Positions 12,461-24,699 of a DNA stretch of 64,000 nucleotides are shown piece after piece. The notes below the pieces were generated by a model. That model was not told the origin of the DNA. It made no database searches and saw only the letters and a list, made by a program, of their open reading frames with translations. This stretch comes from Erythrophleum ivorense (lineage: Eukaryota > Streptophyta > Magnoliopsida > Fabales > Fabaceae). A program made the translations under genes and the position numbers. The first letter of the stretch is position 1. Each line of letters opens with the position of its first letter. Location of the stretch: assembly GCA_026724425.1 (NCBI GenBank), contig JAIUCV010001089.1:121707-185706 (forward strand). Direction: 5' to 3'.

Positions 12461-15400
12461 TGTAATGCCTGTTTATTCTAAAAGTCCTAAAACTAAGGAG
12501 ATTATAAAAAGAAGTCCCCTAAATTGAATGATCAAAGGCCAAATAAAACTAGAATGATGATCTAGACATCTAAAAATGAAAATATAAGACTAAAGATGTT
12601 TGAAAACCAGAGCTAGGATAGCTAAACAAAATTAGACAAAAGGGTAGTGGCATTTTTGTAATTTTGAGTAAATTTTAAAAAACTCAAAGGAGGGATATTT
12701 AAATGGGAAAATTGAGTTTCTTGGGATTCTCAGAGGCCCTAAAAACTATAGGAACCCCTCAAATAATTAAAACCCCTTCGGTATGCATTTTAAAATGTTG
12801 GTTGAACAAAACTTTGACCAGACCATTCGATAAGATTTTAAATCCAATTTGGTTGAAACCAAAGGCATTTTGTGAATTAGATGACTTAAATTTTATGATA
12901 GAAAAGATGGTTCTCAAAAAGGAGTTGAAATGAACTTAAATAGAAAGAACCAAGAAAAAGGACAAAATGGAAATTTATAATTAGGCCATTTTGCTTCTTA
13001 AAGTCACACCCTATCTCCTCCTCATTTCTTAACAGACCTTGTTCTGCCTCAAATTAGAACTTCACTCACCTTGAAGTAGCGTACAAGAAGGAGAAGAGAC
13101 GAGGGGAAAATTCAAGCAAAAAGAGTAAGAAACCACCATTTTTTTGTGCTTCTCCTTTTACTAAACTTCTCTTCCCCTTTCTCCTCTTTCTTCTCATGAT
13201 TTTGATAATTAATTTAGGGCTATTTCATGGCTAGTTTAGTAGGAGGAAGAGAGAATTTAAAGGAGAGCTTAGAAGCTTTAGAAAGTTCCTTTGAAAAGCT
13301 TGAAACCAAGGTAAGATTCATGGTGTAACCTTGCTCCATCTTGCTTCCTCTTTTGTTGTGCATCTTAGGCAAACCTAGGACCATCTAGAAGGGTATGAAT
13401 TCTGGTCATAGCAAGGTAGGAACAAGGGTTTTAAAGTATGAGGAGTAAGAATATGGAATTGGAACTAAAAGAAAAGCTTTAGAAATCAAGTTATGGTAAG
13501 TAGGGTTTTAGTTGCACCTAGGAAATTTTGAAGCTTTCTAATGATAATCTAGCTTATATAAAAGTATGTATGAGTTTATAAGAGGAATAGGAACCTTCTT
13601 AGATGCCAAAATCTCTTGGAAATTGAATGACATTCCATGGGCTCTTTACTTGCTACATATCTCAACCAAGGACAAGAACAAGCACCTAGGGAGAATTTTC
13701 TTTGATTCTGATGATAAAAATGGTCAAGATATGAATAATAAACACTAAAGGAATCATTGGTTTGAATATAGAAGCCATATTTTATAAGATAGAAGTTTAG
13801 GTTCCTTTTTAGGCATAAAGAAGCAACTTGATGTTTATCTCTTTGAATTAAGTTTAAGATGACTCTAATGAGTTTAAATGGGGTCATGAAACTTAGATTG
13901 AATGAGAAATTAGAGCCAAGATTATGAATTATGTAGGTTGCTTTATTGTTCCTTTGTATGGAACTATGTTTATACTATAAGCTAGAATATGTTTGCATAG
14001 AGGTTATGTGAAGGTAGAATTGGTTCCAATGATATATTTGTATCTTATTTAATGTGTCTAGGCCAAGCAAATCCAACTCCTCCAAGGTATGTGTGTGAGG
14101 CTGAGAAAGGGAGGTAGACTTCAAGGAAGAAAACTTGTGTTTCTTGTCTCAAGGTAGCTCTCTATCCTTTCTTGTATGCATTTCCTGGTTGTTTAATTGT
14201 CTTTTGATGCTTGTATGTATGATTGAATCATGAGATATGCCTATAGCTATTGATTAAATGTTTTGGTACCATTATGCTTTTAGAAATTTATTTTGAATGT
14301 AAGATGGTTTTAATGGATGAAGTTGTGCCAAAAGTTCCTTAGATTAGATGAGGAGAAGCCAAAAGTCCCTAATAATGGGTGAGACATAGCCAAAAGTCTC
14401 AAGAAGGAGTGAGGCTAAGTCTGAAGTCCTTAAAAGAGGGTGAGGCTAATCCAAAAGTCCAAAATAAATTGGGTGAGGCTAGACCAAAAGTCCCTACAGC
14501 CTATGTTTAATTTGAGTGAGTACATATGACTTGAAAAAGTGATTATGTATGCTTACTCTAAGCATTTAGTACATGCTTGCATTCTTTGACATGCAAATGT
14601 GCCATATATATATGCTTGAAAGGGTAAAAGAGGTATTAGGATTCTTTAAATCTTACTCTTCCTCATTTTATGTCTAATCATGTCTAGGTGAGCCTCATAG
14701 AGCAAGAGATGGAAGCCAAGGATCTTGAGTGATGAGACATTGACAATAGAATAAGATTTTGCATAATTTAATGTCAAATATGGATGTATATGATGTTTAT
14801 GAGATGTAAACCCTTGAGTACATGTAAAAGTATGTAATTGTGATGTATGAATTGAAATTGGAGCCAAATGTATGAGTATGTAAATTTTTTACATCCTTGA
14901 GCATTAGTGTACATATGTATAAGAACAAGTGGATGAGTGATTTTGGTTTTGATGATGATTTAAGCCTATTGAGATGATTTTATATGTTGTGTTTAGCTTT
15001 TAGATGTGCTCAATTGGTCATTATATGATTAAAAGGCCATTTGGTACCATTTGAAGCCATGTGGATCCCAAAATTGACCATATTCTTGCCTTATACCAAA
15101 GTTTGACTAAATGGACGAATTTTTGCATGAAATTTGGAAAGTATATAGGTCTCATCTAGAGCTTTTCACAAAACTAAATAGCATTATTTTTGGAGGTCTA
15201 GATAATTTATTATGATTTTTCAAAGTTGGCCAAATTATGTAGAAATTGTCACTATCATTGTACATATGGTCGATTTGGCTTTTACCATCATTCAGGGGCC
15301 AAATGAAGTCTAATGCTCATGAAATTTTATAGATATATAGTAGATATCATAAGCTTTATATAGTCACTGAGAGCACCCAATTTGGAGCTCTATAGAGGGA

Positions 15401-15858
15401 GAAATGAATTTTTGAAGTTCCTAATCTGCTATTGTCTAAACCAATGACAGTTATTAATCCATTGCATTTTGTAGGTCAAACATGATTGTTTTGACCTAAA
15501 ATTTTTATGGCATAGAAAGTCATAATTTACATCATTTGGGTTTTTCTAGAATTAATTATGATTTTTTCAAAATTTACATTAGAATTGGAGTGTGTGGAAA
15601 ATTGCATGTGTAATGTGATTTTGTGACGTATGCCTTAGACCCAAAATTTATGGTTCAAATTATGATATTTTTGATTGAACAAATGCATTATGGATGGAAA
15701 ATGAGTTTGGTAAGTCCACATGGTCCACTTAGCAAAATATAAATTATTTTAGCTTTTAATAACGATAAATTATATTGCTAAATGTAATTCTTTTGTAAAA
15801 ATTGATACTTTTAGCTACTTATGATACAAATTAAAGGCTAGTTATATATGGTGTGACA
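12461..15858 (+). repeat. Left LTR of chromovirus TA
   Basis: This LTR is 3,398 bp, from TGTAATGCC to GGTGTGACA (decayed TGTTACA). It has no clear TATA box. A strong donor-like AAG|GTAAG lies at 13310/13311 and AAG|GTAGCTC at 14153/14154. The AAAAGTCC array is at 14318-14500. Confidence 0.9.
14318..14500 (+). repeat. AAAAGTCC tandem array in TA left LTR
   Basis: Six units of 31-33 bp, the clearest copy in the window. Each has the form TGAGG-NNA-GCCAAAAGTCCCTAA with differences between units. Confidence 0.88.
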
Positions 15859-15863
15859 TTTAT

Positions 15864-15875
15864 TGGTGTCAGTGT
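15864..15875 (+). other. Primer-binding site of TA (initiator Met-tRNA type, decayed)
   Basis: TGGTGTCAGTGT lies 5 bp after the left LTR end and matches the plant initiator-Met primer site TGGTATCAGAGC at 9 of 12 bases. Its position and its equivalent in TC support the call. Confidence 0.75.
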
Positions 15876-15999
15876 AAAGGTTCTAGCATTCTAGTAGGTT
15901 ATGGCTTGACAATGTAATTTGCTAGTTATGTATGATGCATACAGGATGAAATTGAGTGATAGATTGTAACTTGTGTTCATGTTTTATGTTAAACCATGT

Positions 16000-16013
16000 T
16001 TAAATTGTTTTAG
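16000..16013 (+). promoter_or_regulatory. Possible 3' splice site upstream of TA gag
   Basis: TTAAATTGTTTTAG ends 5 bp before the gag ATG at 16019. Element TC has a stronger pyrimidine tract and CAG in the same position. The site is predicted from sequence only. Confidence 0.4.
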
Positions 16014-16018
16014 ATAAT

Positions 16019-16803
16019 ATGGTGAACACTAGGAGAGGTAGGCCTTCTAGACAGGCTAGAGCAGAGCCAGAGTCTAGTGATCTTATGGCTAGAGCCTTAC
16101 AAGCTATTATGGCTTGCCTAGATTAGTAGTAGGCTATGATTATGTAGTTACAAAAGAAGCTTGCTTAGAGAGATAGTGAGAGGCCTACTTCTCCTTAACC
16201 ATAGCATTTGGATCATCTTACGAATTCAGAGGCAATCCTTTCAAGCTAGCACCCATAAGCTTCTCAGACTCCACCAGGTCAGATGCCTCACACTCAATAG
16301 CAGCCCTCCATTCAGTAGACTATAGCACAATTCAGAAAATTTCAAGCCTCCCACCTTTGATGGTGAACTAAATATAAAAAAAGTAAAGGCTTGGATTATG
16401 TAGTTAGAGAAGATATTCAGGGTTATGGAGTGCACACCTGATCATAAGGCTATGATGGCCATATTTCAGCTAGAGAAAGAAGCTAATTACTGATGGAGGA
16501 GCACTAAACCAATTATAAAATCAAAGAACCTTTTGATCAATTGGGAAACTTTTTTACATGTATTTTATGAGTAGTATTTCTCTAATTCTAATCGAGATGA
16601 GAAGGAGTCAGAGTTTGTCCTCTTGAGGTAGACAAAGGGAATGTCAGTTGATCATTACATGGCTAAATTTGTAAAGTTTTCCAAATATTCATCTTACCTC
16701 TAGAAGCATGACAATGAGAGGTGAATAGTAGACAAGCTAGAGAAGGATCTATTACCAGAAATTAGAGATAGAGTGGTGCCTTAGAGGATTAAGGACTTCA
16801 ATG
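16019..16803 (+). pseudogene. gag: TA gag, 5' part (capsid domain), broken
   Basis: Gag forms the retrotransposon particle. The start ATG at 16019 opens MVNTRRGRPSRQARAEPESS, a typical Tekay-type basic N terminus, and stops at a TAG about 35 codons in. Further on, remnants of the retrotransposon gag capsid domain can be read: an AWIM-like segment followed by LEKIFRVMECTPD, then AIFQLEKEANY, FLHVFYE and later AKFVKFSKYSSY. Stops such as TAG at a conserved Gln interrupt it many times. The reading is cut at 16803 by solo LTR T4 and resumes at 20286 with the CAATG duplication removed. The final gag helices and zinc knuckles follow there. This is a dead copy. Confidence 0.85.
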
Positions 16804-18235
16804 TGTAACACCACATTTAACTGACTTACCTTATTCATATCTTAGCTTTCTTCCATTGATATCACAAGTTTACCAAGAAAAATTCCATTAAAATATTCAA
16901 TTATTTTTGCGTTACATCGTGGATAAAAATTTTATTCCATGTCCAGTTGAACATATAAACTCATCCATCTCATTCTCCTATTTAAATACACATACAACTT
17001 AAAAACCATCTCAAAATGTGGCCAACAACTCGAGCTCATAGCATATGTACACAAAATATTATATAGCTATCTCGGGTTTTGCTACTAGCTTCTAAGTGCT
17101 AATTTTGAAAAATCATAACATAATCTAGAAAATTTGAAATCATGCACACTATATCATTCTGGAAAGATAAAAATGTCTACTTTATGTTAAAAATAAGTTA
17201 GACTAAATTAGGAATGTCTAGCCATTGGAAATCGATGGAACAATACATAAACTCAGCTGGCATTATTGATACTGACACAGAACTTCAAAAATTCATATGT
17301 CCCTGTTCAGATATCCAATTGGGGTGATCTTAGTGTCCATAGAAATCTTATTATGTCTAGTTTCTTTTTATAAAATTTCATAAGCATTGGACACCATTTG
17401 TCACTTGAATGACATAGGAGAAAAACTAACCATATGAACAGTAACTATACCAGAACAACAGAAATTTGGCAACTTTGAAAATTTATAATTAATTTCATAG
17501 AGTTCCAAATAATATGATCTCTAGCTTCCCAAAAATATCTAGATGAGATCTACATACATGCTAAATTTCATGTGAAAATTCGTTCATTTGGTTAGATTGT
17601 GCTATAAGGTTTCAAATGGCTATTTTTAAGCTTCTTAAAGGTCGTAAAGGGTCCAAATTTGATTCCAAAGCTTCCAAGGTCACTTGGGCATATGGGAAAG
17701 TAGCAAAATGGTCTATTAAACATGTCTCAAAGGTCTATAAACCCAGAATTCACAAACTCACTCTCCCACTCCAAGGCATACACAAGAACATACAAGCATT
17801 ATCTTGCCATTCAATGTCAAGAACTTACTATATCATTCACATGGCATCAATTCTTATATATACATCAAATATCTATGTAATTACATATGTTCAAATGGTT
17901 ATACAACATACTCATCATAATGCTACATCATATACCATTAAAATGGTTACAAAGTGGATAAATTAACACATTTCTTTGTCAATCCTTCTCCATCAAGCTT
18001 TGTAGCTTCCATTCCTTTGTTCCCTTAGTCCACCTAGACATGTTTGGCAATAGGAAGGAAGGAATAAGATTCTAAGAATCCCAATAGCTCTTCTCCCTTT
18101 CAACCATACATAAAGGATGCAAATTCAAATCTAAAAATGCATGCATGGATATCATGAAGTGTATAACCATACATGAAACATTTCTTGCATTCAAGAAATC
18201 ATATAAAACATACATAGGCTTGCCAAGACAATGAT

Positions 18236-18408
18236 TTAGCCTCACCCATTCTCTTTGGGATTTTGGACTTACCTCACCCATTTTGTTAAGGAACTTTCAA
18301 CTAAGCCTCACTCTTTAGAGATTTTTGGCTTTGTCTCACTGATTCTTAAGGACTTTTGGCTCATCCTCACCTTAGCTCAAGGGCTTTTGGCTTCACCACA
18401 CTCAAGCA
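18236..18408 (-). repeat. AAAAGTCC tandem array in T4
   Basis: On the plus strand this reads as repeated GGACTTTTGGCTTNNCCTCACC, with five or so degenerate units of about 31-33 bp, the reverse complement of the array in T3. Confidence 0.85.
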
Positions 18409-19718
18409 AACCAAAACATGTTCATAAAACATTATTCATGTACATAAACAAGCATCATGGTACCATGGCATATAGATACATACTAAAACATTTTTCATGG
18501 CTTAAGACATACACACACACATTCAAGACAAGATAAACACCCATTCATGCATGAGAGAAAGAAGAAAGAGCTACCTTGATTACATAAGCAAATTTTTCCC
18601 TTTGAAAATGCTTCATTTCCCTCAATCACATACTCACAAGGATGTGAGACTTGGTTTTGTTAGCCTAAACACATCATATTGAAGCCAATTATACTCTTGG
18701 AACAATTTCTAAAGCTACACATGCACTAAAAAGCTAAATGGCTTATATGGTTCAATTATAGTTCCATAAAGCACCTAATGAAGCAACACCAGTAATTCAT
18801 GATCTTGGCTCCATTCTTTCCATCCATCTATAGTTCTTGACTCCATTTAAGCCTCTTGGAGCCATCACACAATTAATTTAAGGAGCGTAACTACATGTTG
18901 CTTCTTTAAGTCATAATATGGAACCTATGCTACCATCTCACTCCCTAGGCTTCCCAAATTTTTTCTAAGGCTTCCTCTCATACTCTCCCATGATATATGA
19001 TACAAAACCAAGTTTGGAAGAAATTAAAGCTATCTGTTGTACCTCTTCCATGCAGGGCTGGGGCTATGCTTCTTTAAGGGGACTAAGGAGTTGTTTTAAT
19101 TTTTTTGATGGGAAAAGCATGTGGGAGGCTCTCTTGATGTGTTAGAAACTCATATGAACTCTTAAACATCTTAATTTATAGCTAGAACTCATCTTACAAA
19201 CTAAGGTGCAACTAAAACCCTAGCTTATTTATCTTACAATTTCATGGTTCTTTCTTTGTTTTCTTTGCATATTCTTAGTCTCCACACTCAAATTCCTAAG
19301 ATTCATCCTTGATTTGGTTCAAAATTCAACTCCTCTTGGCTGCCATATATGGGGCAAGACACACTCTTACAAGAACAAAGAAGTAGAAGCATGGAGACTA
19401 GCCTTTTACCTTCGTTTCCTAGCCTTTCTTGGATGCTCTTCCTTTTGCTTGGATTCTTCTCCTTAAATTCAAAATTTCCCCTTTTGTTCTGACTTCAAAA
19501 CAGCCCTAAATACATCAATAAATCCATAGAAAGAAGGAGGAGAAGGAGGAAAGTAAGTTTGCTAAAGAGAAGACTAGGAAATTCCATGAAAAACATACTT
19601 TTCTTGCCTTGTTTTTTCTCTTCCTCTTCCCTTCTCTTGTATGCCTCTCTCCTTAGGCCTCACTTTTGTTTTAGGGTAGAAATAAAGCCAATCAAATGAG
19701 AAGAAAAGTGGGGTGCAC

Positions 19719-19728
19719 CATATATATA
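19719..19728 (-). promoter_or_regulatory. TATA box of LTR T4
   Basis: CATATATATA on the plus strand, reading CTATATATATGGTGCACCCC on the minus strand, the same context as in T3 and T9. Confidence 0.65.
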
Positions 19729-20285
19729 GGGAGGGTTTAGAAGTTATTTCAAGAAATTTTCATTTATGTCCCATAAATTTGGCATTTTTGTTTCTGATTC
19801 ATTTTAGCTCCATTTTTAGAACCTTCTTTTCCATCATAAAATTTAGTTCTCAATCTTATAAAATGCCTTTCGAATCACTCAATTTGGAGCTAAAACCTTC
19901 CCAAACGAAAATGTCAAAATTCAAATCAACTGACGTTAGAAAATGTACACTAGAAGGGTTTTAACTGTCTCGGCACTTCCCATATTTTTTAAGGCCTTTA
20001 AGAACCCCAGAAAGCTCAAATTTTCTATTTAAAAAGCCCTCTTATGAGTATTCTAAAAATTTTCTGAAATTATGAAAATGCCACTACGTTACGTAACAAT
20101 TTTGTTAAATTCTGTTTGGTTATTTTAGCTTCTGTTTCAGGGCACCTCTAGCCTCCTATTTTCATTACTTAATGTCTAGATCATTATTCTAATTTTTCTG
20201 GGCCTTAACCAATTCATTTCAGAGGACTTACTCTTAAAACATATCTATTTCCATCATTTTTATGAAAATTGGATGTTACACAATG

Positions 20286-20640
20286 CACTAGTGGAGGTTT
20301 ATAGAGTCATAAAAGCAAACTTGAGAATGATGCATATAGTCCCTAGTGCAAAGCCTTCCGTCCCTAACAACAAGAGGCCACGTGAGGAGGTATTAGCCAT
20401 AGGAAGCAGTAAAAGAGGTGGCAGAGGATAGTGAAACTAAAGAGAAAAGGGCAAAAAGAAACTAGCTCAATCTAATAGAGGTAGTTCCACTTTAGTAGCC
20501 TACAGTTAGTGTGGCAAAAATCACAAAGGCAGATCATGTTATGCAGGCCAAAATGTCTATTACAAGTGTGGTAGACCAGGACACATGTTGAGAGATTACA
20601 CACAGTAGAGGGATGAAGCTCCTACACCCATATCTCAGAC
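20286..20640 (+). pseudogene. gag: TA gag, 3' part with two zinc-knuckle remnants
   Basis: This continues gag after solo LTR T4. The basic linker (for example NKRPREE) is followed by two CCHC zinc knuckles that normally bind the packaged RNA. The first reads CGKNHKGRSC after a stop replaces the preceding Gln. The second reads YKCGRPGHMLRDY, with the first and last cysteines changed to tyrosine (TGT to TAT). Both are therefore damaged. In-frame TAG codons occur here as elsewhere in TA. The order gag, knuckles, protease is as expected for a chromovirus. Confidence 0.8.
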
Positions 20641-20689
20641 TCAAGGTGTCTTTGCCCTGACAAAGTAGGAGGCTAGCAAATCCCCTAAT

Positions 20690-21085
20690 CTAATTCAAGG
20701 TACTATTAAAATTAATGATTATACTATAAATGCATTATTTGATTTGGGTGGTAGTCATTCTTTTATATCTTATGACTATGTTGGGAGGTTAGATCTGAGC
20801 ATATATGCATTACCCTATGATTTGCATGTATCTACCCCTATAGGAAACCAAGTCATTACCTCCTATGCATGTTTGAATTGTGTAATATAGTTTAACCATT
20901 GTTTTACTACTACACTTGACTTGATTTGTATGTCTTTGATTGACATTTATTTGATCATTGGAATGAACTAGATGTTTGCAAACAATACCATACTTGATTG
21001 CCATAACAGATGTATTATTTTACCTAAATGTGGAACTATACCTAGTATCAGGACTAAGCTAGTTTTTATAACTACCTCCTAGGCT
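20690..21085 (+). pseudogene. TA aspartic protease domain, broken
   Basis: This is the domain that would process the Gag-Pol polyprotein. It aligns throughout with the TC protease at 26888-27319. The catalytic Asp is kept, but the motif reads FDLGGSHSFIS, with Leu where the active-site triad needs Ser or Thr (codon at 20744). Downstream conserved pieces include LPYDL, NHCFTTTLDLICM and IIGMN, the last followed by a TAG in place of the Trp found in TC. Stops at 20887-20889 and near 21080 also interrupt it. The enzyme cannot be active. Confidence 0.85.
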
Positions 21086-21119
21086 GAGAGATCTTTAAAG
21101 CATGGTTGCTAGGGGTTCT

Positions 21120-22508
21120 TAGTCTTCTTTTCTCTACAGGTTAAAGTAAAAAAGGGTATAGATGAGATACTTGTTTTGAGAGAGTTCCCAAAGGTATTCC
21201 CTAAGGAAGTTAGCACACTACCCCCTAATAGAGAAATACAATTTGCCATAGATATTGGACCTGGGATAGGTCCAGCGTCCAAGGCCTCGTATAGGATGGC
21301 TACCACCAAGCTAACAAAGTTAAAGAAGTAAATAGAAGAGTTATTAGAGAAAGGTTTTATCAGACCTAGTATCTCTCCAATCCTATTTATTAAAATCAAG
21401 GACAAGAGTCTTAGGCTATGTATAGACTATAAGGAACTTAACAAGATCACCATTAAAAATAAGTATCCCCTTCCCAAGATAGTTGACCTCCTAGATTAAT
21501 TGGTAAGAGCATCAGTATTTTCTAAGATTAATCTCAAGTCAATATATCATCAACTCAGGATTAAAGTTAAGGATATTCCTAAGATAGCTTTCAAGAAAAG
21601 GTATGGGCATTATGAGTTTTTAGTTATGCCCTTCGCGTTGATGAATGCACCTGCCGTATTTATGGATTAGATAAAAAGAATGTTTAGACCCTACTTAGAT
21701 AAATTAGTAGTTATCTTCATAAATGATATTTTCATCTATTCTAAGAGCAAAGAAGAGCATGAACAACATTTGAGATTAGCCTTGGAAACCCTGAAAGAAA
21801 AGCAATTATATGCTAAACTCAATAAATGTGAGTTTTGGCTCACTTAAGTGAAATTCCTGGGCCGTGTGATCTCCCAGGCAAGGGTCGCAGTAGATCCACA
21901 TAAGGTAGAGGAAGTACTTTAGTGGGAGAGACCTAGGACAATGATAGAGATAAGGAGTTTCCTAGGTTTAGCAAGATATTATAGAAGGTTTATTCAGGGC
22001 TTTTCTCAGATAGTTATGTCACTAACTAGGCTCATTAAAAAGAATGTACTATTTGTATGGGATGAGAAATGTGAGTAGAGTTTCTAAGAATTGAAGCATA
22101 GGTTAACCACAGCCCCAATCCTAGTGATTCCTGAGCCTAAAGAGACTTTTGTAGTCTATAGTGATGCTTCTAAGAAAGGGTTAGGATGTGTGCTTAAGTA
22201 GAAAGACAAAGTGGTAGCTTATACTTCTAGGCAATTAAAATCACACAAGGAAAATTATCCCTCTCATGATTTAGAGCTAGCAATAGTGGTGTTTGCTCTT
22301 AAAATATGAAGACACTGCTTATATGGTGCAACCATAGAGATATATAGTGACCATAAAAGTCTTAAATATTTGTTTGAATAGAAAGAGTAAAACATGAGAC
22401 AGAGGATATAATTAGAGTTTTTAAAAGATTATGATTTCACTTTGAAATACTATTCAGGAAAGACTAATGTGGTTGCAGATGCACTAAGTAGAAAATCAAT
22501 ATATATGG
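21120..22508 (+). pseudogene. pol: TA reverse transcriptase and RNase H, broken, cut by T5
   Basis: The reading begins with the linker LREFPKVFPKE and the RT entry block EELLEKGFIRPSISP. It continues through LRLCIDYKELNKITIKNKY, VFSKINLKSIYHQLRIK and RYGHYEFLVMPFALMNAPA. The catalytic box, FIDD in this family, reads FINDIFIYS, with the first Asp changed to Asn at 21722-21724; the earlier catalytic Asp in the KIDL motif is also Asn. RNase H follows with VVYSDASKKGLGCVL, HDLELAIVVFALK and EIYSDHKSLKYL, then VVADALSRKS. About ten in-frame stops are present, nearly all TAG at Gln or Trp positions. Solo LTR T5 cuts the reading at 22508, just after ALSRKSIYM, and integrase resumes at 34708. Confidence 0.9.
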
Positions 22509-23011
22509 TGTAATATTGCCTGAAATGAATTAGTTAAGGTCCCAAAAAATTTGAGTAACATTCTAGACTTTTAAAAATGAAAATCCTAGGCTCAGACAGA
22601 AAGAAAAATAGAGCTAGAATGAAGGAACGAAATTTAACAAAAAACTTACGAAACGTAATGGTATTTTCATAATTTTGAACAAATTTCGAAATTCACATAG
22701 AAGGGATTTTTAAATGAAATTTTTGAGTTTTTCGGGTTTCTCAGAGGTCCTGAAAACTATAGGAAGCTCCAAGACAGTTAAAACCCCTCCGGTGGACATT
22801 TTCCAATATCAGTGTACCTAAATTTTGACAGATTTATTCGAGAAGGTTTTAACTTTGATTTGAGTGATTCAAAGTCATTTACTAAATTACGAATCCAAAT
22901 TTTATAATGGAAAATATGGTTCTAAAAAAGGAGATAAAACGAATTAGAAATGAAAATGCCAAGAATGAAGGGTAAAATGGAAATTTTTGAAAAGTGTTTC
23001 TTCCTCTCACC

Positions 23012-23019
23012 TATAAATA
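23012..23019 (+). promoter_or_regulatory. TATA box of LTR T5
   Basis: TATAAATA lies about 500 bp from the LTR start, followed by GATGGTACCCCCACCTCC, matching the promoter context of T8 and T9. Confidence 0.65.
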
Positions 23020-24344
23020 GATGGTACCCCCACCTCCTCACTCACATAGCTTCATATGTTTCTGCCTTAAACTAGAGAGAAAATCCTAGGAGAGTGGCGC
23101 ACAAGAAGAAGACAAAGAGGAGGAGAAATCAAAGGCTTAAGGTATGGATTTTTGGTAGTTTTTCATGCTCTTTCCTTTCTAAACCTCTTCTTCTTTATTT
23201 CCCTTTCTTTCTTGTGATTATATTGAAGTATATGGATCTTTTTTAAGAGAGAAATTAAAGAGAAAATTTGGATTTGAAGAGAGGAGGCCAAAGAAGACAA
23301 GATTCAAGTGAGAAAACAAGGAAAAACAAGGTAATTTCTTCTTCCATGGTTTTTACCCCTTGCTCCTCTTCTCTCCATATTTCACCCCACTCAAGAAGCC
23401 ATAAGAGGGCTTGGAATTTAGGCAGAACCAAGGGTGATTCTTAATAAAAAAAGTGTGGAGAATAAGAATATGCAAAGAAAATTAACAAATAACCATAGAA
23501 ATTCAAGATGCAAATTCTAGGGTTTCATATGTTTCTTGTAAAATCTAACTTGATACCTTAATTTCTATGCCTAAATGAGAGTTTAAATGAGCTCCTATGA
23601 TCCCTAAAAGTCTCCCCATGTGCTTCCTCCATTAAGAAAACAAAGGAAAGTCCATGAATGCCTAAATGCTTCCTAGTCTCGGGCTAAATGGGTTTGCATA
23701 CCTAGGAAGAGTTTTAAATTTTTCTAAACCCATTTTTGAGTCATATATGATCAGTGAAAATGAAAGGAAGCCTTAGGAGAAATTTAGGAAGCCTAGAGAA
23801 TGAATTGGTGTCTTATATTCCATAATATGACCTAAAGAAGTAACATGCAGTTAGGCTCTTTATTTTAATTGTGTGATGACTTCAAGAGGCTTAAAAGGAG
23901 TCAAGAATCATATATGAAAGGAAAGAATGAAGCCTAGAATTTATTTGATGGGTGTTGCTTCATTAGGTGCATTCTTGGAAATATAAAAGGGCTTATGGAC
24001 CAAGTTAGTGTGTGAGGAAGTTATGTGGCCTTAGAATTAATTCCATTAACCAAATTGGCTTCCATAAATTGTGTTTTGGCCAAGAGAAACTAATCCTACA
24101 CCTTTGTGTGTGAGAGGCCAAGGATGGAAGAGTAAATTCAAGCAGAAAAAGTGTGTGGTTGCATTCAAGGTAGCTCACTTCTCCTTCTCTCATGCGTGAA
24201 TGTATGCTTGGCTTTTCTTTGAATGTGTGTATGTGTGTTTTAAGCCATGAAAGTATTTTAGCATGATTTGATATGCCATGGTACCGTGATGATGCATTAT
24301 GTTTTTAAATGATGTTTATGATGTTTGCTTGGGTTTACTTAAGT

Positions 24345-24505
24345 GTGGTGAAGCTAGGAATCCTTTAACCATGGTGAAGATGAGCCAAGAACCCTAAAAC
24401 TTGGTTGAGATAAAGTAGAGAGTCTCCCAAGAGTAAAGTTGAGTCAAAACCTCTTAGAGAAAATGGGTGAGGCAAGTCCAACATCCACAAGTGAATGGAT
24501 GAGGC
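24345..24505 (+). repeat. AAAAGTCC-type tandem array in T5, decayed
   Basis: Units of about 32 bp such as GGTGAAGATGAGCCAAGAACCC are recognisable by comparison with T3 and T8, but the AAAAGTCC core is mostly changed. TC is inserted at the last unit. Confidence 0.7.
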
Positions 24506-24582
24506 TAATCTGTAACAACCAAAAAAAGAAAAGAAAAAAAAAAAGGCTGAAAATTTTTTGAAGCCCTAAAATTTTCTAAGTC

Positions 24583-24665
24583 TACTAGCTATAGCAAGAA
24601 ATGACAGAGCTATAGTGAATGTACCTATTCGCTATAGTGAGAAAGGGTCTAGCTATAGCGAGTGC
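24583..24665. repeat. Palindrome array (GCTATAGC type) in TC left LTR
   Basis: About five sites such as CTAGCTATAGC and TTCGCTATAG occur in alternating orientation. The array is shorter than in the right LTR: one repeat block (AGCTAT to AGCTAT) is absent. Confidence 0.85.
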
Positions 24666-24699
24666 GGGCATCCCATACAAATATTGATATTTAGAGGTC

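Larger units (their letters stand above)
16804..20280 (-). mobile_element. Solo LTR T4 (T family, minus) inside TA gag
   Basis: A complete 3,477-bp LTR in reverse orientation starts TGTAACACCACAT and ends TTGGATGTTACA, with an exact duplication CAATG at 16799-16803 and 20281-20285. Read on the minus strand it has the T-family order: TATA box at 19719-19728, leader, AAAAGTCC array at 18236-18408, then the 185-bp modules. No internal sequence is present. Confidence 0.92.

Noticed and set aside
17616..17966. 116-residue plus-strand ORF
   Set aside because: It is antisense to LTR T4 and related copies (for example 52107-52334) keep only short broken versions.
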